Shown: positions 8,103 through 14,603 of the stretch, piece after piece
Layout: each line of letters starts with the position of its first letter
Numbering within the stretch: the stretch's first letter is position 1
Assembly: GCF_900313025.1 (NCBI RefSeq)
Contig: NZ_OMPQ01000013.1
Span: 248,001 to 312,000 of the forward strand
DNA from: Pseudophaeobacter sp. EL27
GTDB taxonomy: Bacteria; Pseudomonadota; Alphaproteobacteria; Rhodobacterales; Rhodobacteraceae
Direction: 5' to 3'
DNA length: 64,000 bases
Program-made: the position numbers and the translations under genes
Notes under the pieces: model-generated
Seen by the model: the letters and a program-made list of their open reading frames with translations, nothing else
Databases searched by the model: none
What the model was told of the DNA's origin: nothing

Positions 8103-8876
8103 ATGGTGAACCTTGAAACTGATACCAACGCGCCAGCAGATGTTTCTGCGGCACAAAATGTCCTGAGCACAAAGGTCGCGAGTCTCAACGCCCGCTACCG
8201 CCACCACTCTGCCACTGCGGTGATGCAGGGCGCGCTGAATGACGCTGGCCATATCGCGCTGGTTTCCAGCTTTGGCGCTGAATCCGTGGTGCTGTTGCAT
8301 ATGGCCGCCGTCATCGACCCGATGGTGCCGGTGATCTTTGTGGATACCGAGCTCTTGTTCACCGAAACGCTGGTCTACCAGCAGGAGGTCAGCGAAAGGC
8401 TGGGTCTGCGCAATGTGCAGATCGTCAAGGCCGCAGATATCGCGGCCAAAGACCCCTATGGTGCCCTGCGCTTTAGCGATACGGATGCCTGCTGTGCGCT
8501 GCGCAAAACCGCGCCCTTGCAGACGGCGCTGGAGGGCTTTGACGGCTGGATCACCGGGCGCAAACGCTTTCAGGCCGGCAGCCGTGCAGCGCTGGATTTC
8601 TTTGAAGTGGAAGAAACCGCCCAGGGCGCAACCGGACGTATCAAGATCAATCCACTGGCCCATTGGGCGCCGGAAGATGTGCGCGCCTATATGACCGAGA
8701 ACCGCCTGCCGCGTCACCCGCTGGTGGCCAAGGGCTACCCGTCGATCGGCTGTGCCCCCTGCACCAGCCCGGTTGCCGCAGGCGAAGATCCCCGCGCCGG
8801 ACGCTGGCGTGACCAGAACAAAGAAGAATGCGGCATTCACGTTGTGAACGGCCAATTCATCCGCACAGGAGCATGA
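8103..8876 (+). CDS. cysH: Phosphoadenylyl/adenylyl-sulfate reductase
   Basis: Thioredoxin-dependent reduction of activated sulfate to sulfite, 257 aa. The PP-loop fold shows the nucleotide segment LVSSFGAESVVLLHM. Two cysteine pairs are visible: DACCALRK (about residue 130) and SIGCAPCTSP (about 220). The CC...CxxC pattern is the [4Fe-4S] ligand set of assimilatory APS reductases, so the substrate is probably adenylyl-sulfate rather than PAPS, as usual in alphaproteobacteria. It starts 4 bases after the cysI stop, and its stop overlaps the DUF934 start (ATGA). Confidence 0.93.
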   Translation: MVNLETDTNAPADVSAAQNVLSTKVASLNARYRHHSATAVMQGALNDAGHIALVSSFGAESVVLLHMAAVIDPMVPVIFVDTELLFTETLVYQQEVSERLGLRNVQIVKAADIAAKDPYGALRFSDTDACCALRKTAPLQTALEGFDGWITGRKRFQAGSRAALDFFEVEETAQGATGRIKINPLAHWAPEDVRAYMTENRLPRHPLVAKGYPSIGCAPCTSPVAAGEDPRAGRWRDQNKEECGIHVVNGQFIRTGA

Positions 8877-9283
8877 GTGAGATGACTGTACTTGTAACCG
8901 ACGCGGGCTTTGGCCCCGAAACCTGGACCGCAGGGTTTGAGGTGGACACGGCCCTGGATCTTGCCTCTGACGCAGATCCGGCGGGCCTCGCTGACAGCAT
9001 TGACGGGGCTGAGATCATTCGCATCGATTTCCCCAGCTTTGCCGATGGTCGCGGCTTTACCCTGGCGCGTCAGCTGCGGCTGATGGGCTATACGGGTCGT
9101 TTGCGTGCCAAGGGCCATGTGCTGGCCGATCAATATGCCATGGCGCGGCGCACCGGCTTTGACGAGGTAGAGATCAGCGATGAGCTCGCCGCGCGTCAGC
9201 CGCAGGAACAATGGCTTGCCCGTGCCCAATGGGGCGCCCACAACTACCAGGCCCGCCTGCGCGGTGGCTCTGCCGCCCGCTAA
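8873..9283 (+). CDS. DUF934 domain protein of the sulfate assimilation operon
   Basis: 136 aa, soluble. I recognise the DUF934 family by IRIDFPSFADGRGFTLARQLR and the acidic VEISDE stretch; members are nearly always next to cysH/cysI and are often called oxidoreductase-related without biochemical proof. The start is set by the ATGA overlap with cysH, although a longer open frame begins at 8828. It is the last gene of the 5.3-9.3 kb unit; the next gene begins about 145 bp downstream. Confidence 0.85.
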   Translation: MSEMTVLVTDAGFGPETWTAGFEVDTALDLASDADPAGLADSIDGAEIIRIDFPSFADGRGFTLARQLRLMGYTGRLRAKGHVLADQYAMARRTGFDEVEISDELAARQPQEQWLARAQWGAHNYQARLRGGSAAR

Positions 9284-9428
9284 GCCAGCCCCTCTCCTGT
9301 CAGACCGCTCTTGATCTGCACCTCCCCTCGCGTCAGCGACGCTGCGGAGGTGCAGATTTCAGGGCTTCCCCTGACCTACATCAAAGATTAATCAGAGGTG
9401 CCGGTTTAAGTGACCGGTAGTGCAACCG

Positions 9429-10289
9429 ATGAACGAGATTTCACCTGTGACCGAAGCTGCGACCGATACGCCTGTAAAGGCCACCCCCGCCCTGCCCGAT
9501 GCCCAGACTGTCACCGAGGTGAAGCACTGGACCGACAAACTGTTCTCTTTCCGCGTAACCCGCCCTGCCTCGCTGCGGTTCCGCTCAGGTGAATTTGTGA
9601 TGATTGGCCTGATGGGCGAGGTCAATGAAAAGACCGGTAAGCAAAAACCACTGCTGCGCGCCTATTCCATCGCCTCGCCCTCTTGGGATGAGGAAATGGA
9701 GTTCTACTCGATCAAGGTCGAAGACGGGCCACTGACCTCGCGCCTGCAGCACATCAAACCCGGTGACGAGATCATTCTGCGCCCCAAACCGGTCGGCACT
9801 CTGGTGCATGACGCGCTGATCCCTGGCAAACGCATCTGGTTCTTTGCCACCGGCACCGGCTTTGCGCCCTTTGCCTCGCTGCTGCGCGAACCCCAGACCT
9901 ATGAAGACTATGACGAGGTCATCATCACCCATACCTGCCGCACCGCCGGTGAGCTGACCTATGGCCGTGAGCTGATCGAGGGCCTGAAGACCGATGAGCT
10001 GCTCAATGAGGTGATCGGGGAAGGCTTCTGGAAGAAGATCAAATACTACCCCACCACCACCCGTGAAGAGAGCCCCAAGATGGGTCGGATCACCGATCTG
10101 ATCAATTCCGGTGAGGCCTATAAGGATCTAGATGTGACACCGCTGTGTCCCGATAATGACCGGGCGATGATCTGCGGCAACATGGCCTTTAACCTTGAGC
10201 TGAAAGACATGCTGGAAAAGGCCGGCCTTGAAGAAGGCGCCAACTCCAAGCCCGCACAATATGTCGTAGAGAAAGCTTTCTTGGACTGA
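9429..10289 (+). CDS. fpr: Ferredoxin--NADP reductase
   Basis: FAD flavoenzyme moving electrons between NADP(H) and ferredoxin/flavodoxin, 286 aa. The FAD-binding barrel contains LLRAYSIASPSWDEEMEF (RxYS motif); the NADP-binding domain contains FATGTGFAPFASLLRE and the C-terminal CPDNDRAMICGNMAFN. The family-typical C-terminus (YVVEKAFLD) is intact. It follows the sulfate reduction operon, where sulfite reductase needs a low-potential donor, but with its own upstream gap and a weak ribosome-binding site. I used ATG 9429; a GTG at 9420 adds three residues. A strong hairpin follows the gene. Confidence 0.93.
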   Translation: MNEISPVTEAATDTPVKATPALPDAQTVTEVKHWTDKLFSFRVTRPASLRFRSGEFVMIGLMGEVNEKTGKQKPLLRAYSIASPSWDEEMEFYSIKVEDGPLTSRLQHIKPGDEIILRPKPVGTLVHDALIPGKRIWFFATGTGFAPFASLLREPQTYEDYDEVIITHTCRTAGELTYGRELIEGLKTDELLNEVIGEGFWKKIKYYPTTTREESPKMGRITDLINSGEAYKDLDVTPLCPDNDRAMICGNMAFNLELKDMLEKAGLEEGANSKPAQYVVEKAFLD

Positions 10290-10337
10290 CCCTCATAGGG
10301 CTTCCACAAAGACTGGAAACACCACGCCAGAATGAAA

Positions 10338-10369
10338 ACGGGCAGCCTCCTGAGATGGAGGCTGCCCGT
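10338..10369. terminator. Strong bidirectional hairpin between fpr and the Ala-rich gene
   Basis: A 13 bp perfect stem ACGGGCAGCCTCC/GGAGGCTGCCCGT with loop TGAGAT. An A-rich run lies on the left and a T-rich run on the right, as expected for a terminator shared by two convergent genes. Confidence 0.85.
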
Positions 10370-10407
10370 TCTACGTTTGTAACGCCGTTTAGGCCTAAGG
10401 GCGGCTA

Positions 10408-11208
10408 TTACAGCCCCATTGCTGCCTTCACCTGGTCCAGCACACCAGAGAGCAGCTCAGGATTGTCTTTGGCCTTGGTCAGGGCGGTGTTGAGCATGGT
10501 TTTCTTCAGCCCGTCCAGCTCCGAGCCGTTGATCATCTCGATCACCTTGTCGAAGTCAAAGCCGTCGAGGGTCAGGTATTCACTCATACCTTCCAGAGCA
10601 GAGCTGGATCCGGCGGCTGTTTCGGTGGCTGTTTCAGAAACAGCTTCGGTGACAGCCTCTGCGGCTTCGGTCGCGGTTTCAGTTGCTGTCTCTGTCGCGG
10701 TTTCCGTGACAGCCTGTGTTGCAGTGTCAGTCACAGCAGCGGCTGCATCAGACGCAGCCTCAGTTGCTGTCTCTGTTGCAGCTTCCACAGCGGTGCTGGC
10801 GCTTTCAACCGCAGCCTCGGTTGCGGCAGTGGCAGCGGCGCTCGCGGCCTCGGTTACAGATGCACCAGATTCTACCGCCTCAGTGACGGCTTCAACGGCG
10901 GCTTCACCAGCTTCAGATGCAGCTTCGGTGGCGGCTTCTGTAACCTCTTCCACGACGCTTTCGGCGGCCTCGGACGCGGTCTCAGTTGCCGTTTCAACGG
11001 CTTCCTCAACGGCGGATGCCGCCTCTTCGGCGACCTCTTCCACCTGTTCGGTCACGGTCTCCTCGACCACCTCTTCAGTTACGGCTTCAGCTGCGGCTGG
11101 CGCCTGCTCTACAACGGCAAGCGGCGCATCGGCTTTCTGGCTTTGGACATAGAAATAGCCCCCCGCCGCAACTACACCCAATCCCAAAATAACAAAAATC
11201 GGCTTCAT
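10408..11208 (-). CDS. Membrane-anchored Ala/Glu/Thr/Val repeat protein
   Basis: 266 aa of unknown function. Residues 1-22 are a signal-anchor (KPIFVILGLGVVAAGGYFYV). Residues 35-205 are low-complexity and built almost only of A, E, T, V and S in short degenerate units (VTEA, TETA, EAAS), predicted to be long helical or extended periplasmic segments. The last 60 residues form an ordinary small domain (GMSEYLTLDGFDFDKVIEMI ... LLSGVLDQVKAAMG). The ribosome-binding site AAAAAAGGAGA supports the start. The repeats could act as a flexible periplasmic spacer that places the C-terminal domain at a distance from the membrane; no name is justified. Convergent with fpr. Confidence 0.75.
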   Translation of the reverse strand: MKPIFVILGLGVVAAGGYFYVQSQKADAPLAVVEQAPAAAEAVTEEVVEETVTEQVEEVAEEAASAVEEAVETATETASEAAESVVEEVTEAATEAASEAGEAAVEAVTEAVESGASVTEAASAAATAATEAAVESASTAVEAATETATEAASDAAAAVTDTATQAVTETATETATETATEAAEAVTEAVSETATETAAGSSSALEGMSEYLTLDGFDFDKVIEMINGSELDGLKKTMLNTALTKAKDNPELLSGVLDQVKAAMGL

Positions 11209-11574
11209 GCCCTGTCTCCTTTTTTGCGCTGCATCCTTGCAGGCTTGATATCAGTGAGGTGCGCTGCCCGGCCCGTTTTCACAAGGGGGAATAACCGGTC
11301 CACTGTCTCATTTGCCTCTTTTCAGCCAAACTCCGCCGGAAGACTCACCCCACGGCTCACACGGCTAGTCGCATGCAGGGTGGACAGTTTTGCACTTCAA
11401 CGGGTATTTGACATTAGCCATATGATCACGGAACCTGCGATCATCGGCGAAAATCCTCGATCCTGCCGCCAAAAAGCGACAAACTCTTGGGAAATCGCTC
11501 CTGGCCGCTCTGGTTGCGCCTTGAAACCTTTTACCGTTCCGTTTAAGTTCCGTGCTCGAAATTCGGCAATAATC
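11209..11574. other. Intergenic gap upstream of infC
   Basis: The gap between the divergent Ala-rich gene and infC. A candidate TTGACA lies at 11408-11413 followed by AT-rich bases (CATATGATC), but no convincing -10 hexamer with 16-18 bp spacing. No coding stretch with family resemblance was seen. It must hold the infC promoter and leader. Confidence 0.4.
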
Positions 11575-11591
11575 AAAGGATCAAAGCCATA
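11575..11591 (+). promoter_or_regulatory. Ribosome-binding site that points to an ATA start for infC
   Basis: AAAGGA (11575-11580) sits 8 bases before ATA (11589-11591). The frame is closed upstream by TAA at 11544, and between that stop and GTG 11706 there is no in-frame ATG, GTG or TTG. An ATC at 11580 overlaps the ribosome-binding site and is unlikely. Confidence 0.7.
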
Positions 11592-12137
11592 GCCCGCAGA
11601 CCTCATAATGCGCCGCCGCAACGAGATACCGGCCCGCGCACGAACGAAAAAATTCGCGCCTCTGAAATCCGCCTGATTGGCGCTGATGGCGAAAATGTCG
11701 GGGTCGTGCACCCTGCCAAGGCTATGGACATGGCGAATGAGGCCGGTCTTGATCTGGTTGAAATTTCGCCAAACGCAACCCCTCCTGTCTGCAAAATCAT
11801 GGACTTTGGTAAGTTCAAATATGAGCAGCAGAAACGAGAAAGCGAAGCGCGCAAAAAGCAGAAAATCATTGAAGTCAAAGAGGTCAAATTCCGGCCCAAT
11901 ACTGACACCAATGACTACGAAGTCAAAATGCGCAACGTCTATAAATTCCTGGAAACTGGCGACAAGGTGAAAATCACCCTGCGGTTCCGCGGCCGCGAAA
12001 TGGCACACCAGAATCTGGGTCGCCAGTTGCTGGAACGTGTTGCCGAAGACGTCAAGGATCTGGGCAAGGTTGAAAACATGCCCAAAATGGAAGGCCGCCA
12101 GATGGTCATGATGATCGGGCCGCTGCCTCAAAAGTAA
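11589..12137 (+). CDS. infC: Translation initiation factor IF-3
   Basis: IF-3 binds the 30S subunit and rejects wrong start codons and non-initiator tRNA. From ATA 11589 the product has 182 aa: basic tail ([16 protein letters not shown]), N-terminal domain ([20 protein letters not shown] ... [13 protein letters not shown]), lysine-rich linker ([11 protein letters not shown]) and C-terminal domain ([16 protein letters not shown] ... [11 protein letters not shown]). Starting at GTG 11706 instead would remove about 39 conserved residues. A non-AUG, IF-3-discriminated start fits the known AUU autoregulation of E. coli infC; here AUA is inferred. rpmI and rplT do not follow; a terminator does. Confidence 0.9.
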   Translation: MARRPHNAPPQRDTGPRTNEKIRASEIRLIGADGENVGVVHPAKAMDMANEAGLDLVEISPNATPPVCKIMDFGKFKYEQQKRESEARKKQKIIEVKEVKFRPNTDTNDYEVKMRNVYKFLETGDKVKITLRFRGREMAHQNLGRQLLERVAEDVKDLGKVENMPKMEGRQMVMMIGPLPQK

Positions 12138-12162
12138 GTCCAGATTTTCTTTGGATCTAAAC

Positions 12163-12195
12163 CGCCTCTTCCAGTTTCTGGAGGGGGCGTTTTTT
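12163..12195 (+). terminator. infC rho-independent terminator
   Basis: Stem CGCCtCTTCCAG / CTGGAGGgGGCG with loop TTT, followed directly by six T. It starts about 25 bases after the infC stop and marks infC as monocistronic at its 3' side. Confidence 0.85.
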
Positions 12196-12317
12196 ATGGG
12201 CGATCGGGTCTGCGCATCTTGACACATGCTAACTTTGGAATATTTATTACCTACAGATCAAACCAGTCAGGCCCAGCCACATACCAGGCCCATAGACCTC
12301 AAAATAAGGAGTTCCCC

Positions 12318-12902
12318 ATGTGGGAAGAACGTTTTGCCACCTCCGAGGACTATGTCTACGGGACCGCCCCTACGGGATTTCTGATCGCACACAGCTCCTA
12401 CCTCCTCCCCGGTCAAAAGGCGCTATCCATTGCCGATGGCGAGGGGCGCAATTCGGTCTATCTGGCGGAACAGGGCCTTGATGTCACAGCTCTGGAATTT
12501 GCACCTTCTGCCCTGGCCCAGGCCCGCAATGTCTTTGTTGACTACCGCGCCTGCGATATCCTGACCGACAGCTGGCAAGAGACAAATACCTATGACCTCG
12601 TCTTAGCGGTCTTTGTGCAGTTCACCGGCCCAGAAGGTCGCGCGCGCCAATTTGACGGCATGAAAGTCAGCTGCAAGCCCGGTGGCCTGGTGATGATCCA
12701 CGGCTATACCCCAAAGCAATTGGAGTTTGGCACCGGAGGCCCACCCTCTGAACAAAACATGTATACTGAAGCACAGATGCGCGCTGATTTTGCCGGTTGG
12801 GACATTCTTGAATGCACAAGTTATGAGCGCGAGGTGCAAGAGGGGGCTGGCCATTCCGGCATGTCCGCCCTGTTGGATTTTGTCGCCCGCAAACCGAGCT
12901 AA
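12318..12902 (+). CDS. Class I SAM-dependent methyltransferase
   Basis: 194 aa, soluble. It opens with MWEERFATSEDYVYGTAPTGFL, typical of small TehB-like/thiopurine-type methyltransferases. Motif I appears as ALSIADGEGRNSVYLAEQG (about residues 38-56), followed by acidic and motif IV-like segments (YDLVLAVFVQF). The substrate is unknown. ATG 12318 has an excellent AAGGAG 7 bases upstream, so the longer open frame from 12219 is rejected. It stands between the infC terminator and a chemoreceptor-like gene on the same strand. Confidence 0.85.
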   Translation: MWEERFATSEDYVYGTAPTGFLIAHSSYLLPGQKALSIADGEGRNSVYLAEQGLDVTALEFAPSALAQARNVFVDYRACDILTDSWQETNTYDLVLAVFVQFTGPEGRARQFDGMKVSCKPGGLVMIHGYTPKQLEFGTGGPPSEQNMYTEAQMRADFAGWDILECTSYEREVQEGAGHSGMSALLDFVARKPS

Positions 12903-13026
12903 CGCAAACTCGCTGGATTTCACAACCATAGCCATCCGAAACTCAAAATATTTTGGGTCATCCTTGCGCCAATCTTGAGCCGTCGTTAACGCCTCTTTGC
13001 TATCACCTCAGGCGATAACAAGTGTG

Positions 13027-13647
13027 ATGGTATTAATGCAAAGTCTGACTGATATTCAAAACCGGGCCTTTATGGCCATCGGCCCCTCCCGCATCGCCGC
13101 TCTGTCGCTCTTGGTTCTGATGACAAAAGACGACGGCGAGAAGGCGCAGACCGCGCGTCAGCTATCGATTGATCGTGTCACTGCAGCGCATGAGATGCTG
13201 GGCACAAAACTTCCCGAAATGCTGCGAGCCAGCAACCACAGTTTTCCGCCAGAACTAGAACAGCAACGACAAGCCTGTTTTGAGGCCCTGACACCATTGA
13301 TCGAGGTTCTCAAAGAGCCCGGCAAGGCGCAATCATCCGAATTTTCCGACCATTGCCTCTACCACCTGGAGCCACTGGTCTCCAGCTTCCTGAAAGAGAT
13401 GACTGAGCATTTGAAGGAGAGCCAAAAACAGCTAGAGATTCTGCGTCAGGAAGACATGCTCAAGGCCATCGCCAATGCCGAAGTTGTCGGGAAAAATATC
13501 CAGCTGATTGCCTTCAATGCCTCCATCGAAGCAGCGAGAATAGGCGATCTCGGCAAAGGTTTCACCGTGATTGCCTCGGAAATTCGTGACCTTTCAGGCA
13601 AGACCCAGAAGTTTCTCGATAACATCTCAGGTCTATTGCGCCAGTAA
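13027..13647 (+). CDS. Soluble methyl-accepting-chemotaxis-like signalling protein
   Basis: About 206 aa with no transmembrane segment. The N-terminal 130 residues are helical and not recognised. The C-terminus (about residues 150-200) is a short piece of the chemoreceptor signalling hairpin: VGKNIQLIAFNASIEAARIGDLGKG then FTVIASEIRDLSGKTQKF. The normal long methylation helices are missing, so it may be a minimal cytosolic receptor or a CheA/CheW-binding adaptor. The start is uncertain: ATG 13027 and ATG 13036 are both possible, and a TTG at 12997 keeps the frame open. A hairpin follows the stop. Confidence 0.7.
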   Translation: MVLMQSLTDIQNRAFMAIGPSRIAALSLLVLMTKDDGEKAQTARQLSIDRVTAAHEMLGTKLPEMLRASNHSFPPELEQQRQACFEALTPLIEVLKEPGKAQSSEFSDHCLYHLEPLVSSFLKEMTEHLKESQKQLEILRQEDMLKAIANAEVVGKNIQLIAFNASIEAARIGDLGKGFTVIASEIRDLSGKTQKFLDNISGLLRQ

Positions 13648-13658
13648 TTGCAGCGCAA

Positions 13659-13690
13659 AAGGCCCAGGCAGGATATCTCACCTGGGCCTT
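13659..13690. terminator. Bidirectional terminator between MCP-like gene and coxM
   Basis: Perfect 10 bp stem AAGGCCCAGG (13659-13668) / CCTGGGCCTT (13681-13690) in a convergent intergenic gap, with A-rich and T-rich flanks. It should close both the chemoreceptor-like gene and the cox cluster. Confidence 0.8.
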
Positions 13691-13697
13691 AGTGTTT

Positions 13698-14486
13698 TTA
13701 GACGGCAGCAGCCACTGCGCGCTTGGTGAGCACGGCAATCAGATGCGCTCGATAGGCCTTGGAGCCATGGATATCGGCCATCATGCCCTCGGCCTCAACG
13801 CTGAGCCCATCCAGTGCCTCGGCACTGAAATTCCCACTCAACGCCGCTTCGGCCTCCGACCAGCGAAACACCCCATCCTCTGAGGCACCTGTCACGGCGA
13901 CCCGCACCCCATCGGCGAACTTGGCCACAAAGACCCCCACCAGAGCAAAGCGCGAGGCAGGCTGGACAAATTTCTGATAGTTTGCCACCTCCGGCACCGG
14001 CAGACGCACCTGGGTCACAATCTCCCCCTCTTCCAGTGCGGTGGTGAACAGCCCATCAAAATAGTCGTCCGCTGCGATCTGGCGGGCATTGGTGACGATG
14101 GTGGCGCCACTGGCCAGAGCTGCCGCCGGATAACAGGCCGCCGGGTCATTGTTGGCAAGCGAGCCGCCAATGGTGCCGCGATTGCGCACCGCCGGATCGC
14201 CAATATTGCCCGCCAGTGCGGCCAGAGCCGGATAGCTCTGCGCCACCTCGGCAGCGACCACACCGTGCGGGGTTGCCCCACCAATGCTGACAACACCAGC
14301 CTCCACGCTGATCCCCTGCATCTCGGCAATGCCGCTCAGCAACACCAGCTTTGAGGGGCTTGCCAGGCGTTGCTTCAGGGTCGGGATTAGGGTTTGCCCC
14401 CCACCCAGCGCCTGGGCGTCTTCCTCGCCCAGCGCAGCAACCGCCTCGGTCAGGGTTGCAGGTTTCACCAAGTCGAATTCATACAT
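13698..14486 (-). CDS. coxM: Aerobic CO dehydrogenase-type hydroxylase, FAD-binding medium subunit
   Basis: FAD subunit of a molybdenum hydroxylase of the CO dehydrogenase/xanthine oxidase family, 262 aa. It begins MYEFDLVKPATLTEAVAAL and has the FAD-contact motifs ALGGGQTLIPTLKQRLA (about residues 26-42) and IGDPAVRNRGTIGGSLANNDPAACYPAA (about 90-117). The ribosome-binding site AAAGGAAG supports the ATG. It is the last gene of the coxSLM unit; the S-L-M order is the form II arrangement. The true substrate is uncertain because the large subunit is form II. Confidence 0.9.
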   Translation of the reverse strand: MYEFDLVKPATLTEAVAALGEEDAQALGGGQTLIPTLKQRLASPSKLVLLSGIAEMQGISVEAGVVSIGGATPHGVVAAEVAQSYPALAALAGNIGDPAVRNRGTIGGSLANNDPAACYPAAALASGATIVTNARQIAADDYFDGLFTTALEEGEIVTQVRLPVPEVANYQKFVQPASRFALVGVFVAKFADGVRVAVTGASEDGVFRWSEAEAALSGNFSAEALDGLSVEAEGMMADIHGSKAYRAHLIAVLTKRAVAAAV

Positions 14487-14514
14487 TGTTCACTTCCTTT
14501 CACACTCGGGATCC

Positions 14515-14596
14515 GGCCTTCATTTGGCCTGAAATATCCCGGGGGTGCGGGGGCTGGCCCCCGCCTATGCTGTCTGCGGGGATCCCTCCCCGCATG
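14515..14596. repeat. Intergenic hairpin repeat, copy 1 (coxL-coxM gap)
   Basis: Contains CATTTGGCCTGAAATATCCC (14521-14540), then the tandem hairpins GCGGGGGC-TG-GCCCCCGC and GCGGGG-ATCCCT-CCCCGC. The same AAATAT-YCC core followed by GC hairpins recurs near 31.5, 39.2 and 51.6 kb. Placed inside an operon, it may reduce coxM expression or protect the upstream mRNA. Confidence 0.6.
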
Positions 14597-14603
14597 ATGA
14601 CGA

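Noticed and set aside
11706-12137. IF-3 starting at GTG 11706
   Set aside because: It would lose most of the N-terminal domain, which is encoded in frame upstream with a proper ribosome-binding site before ATA 11589.
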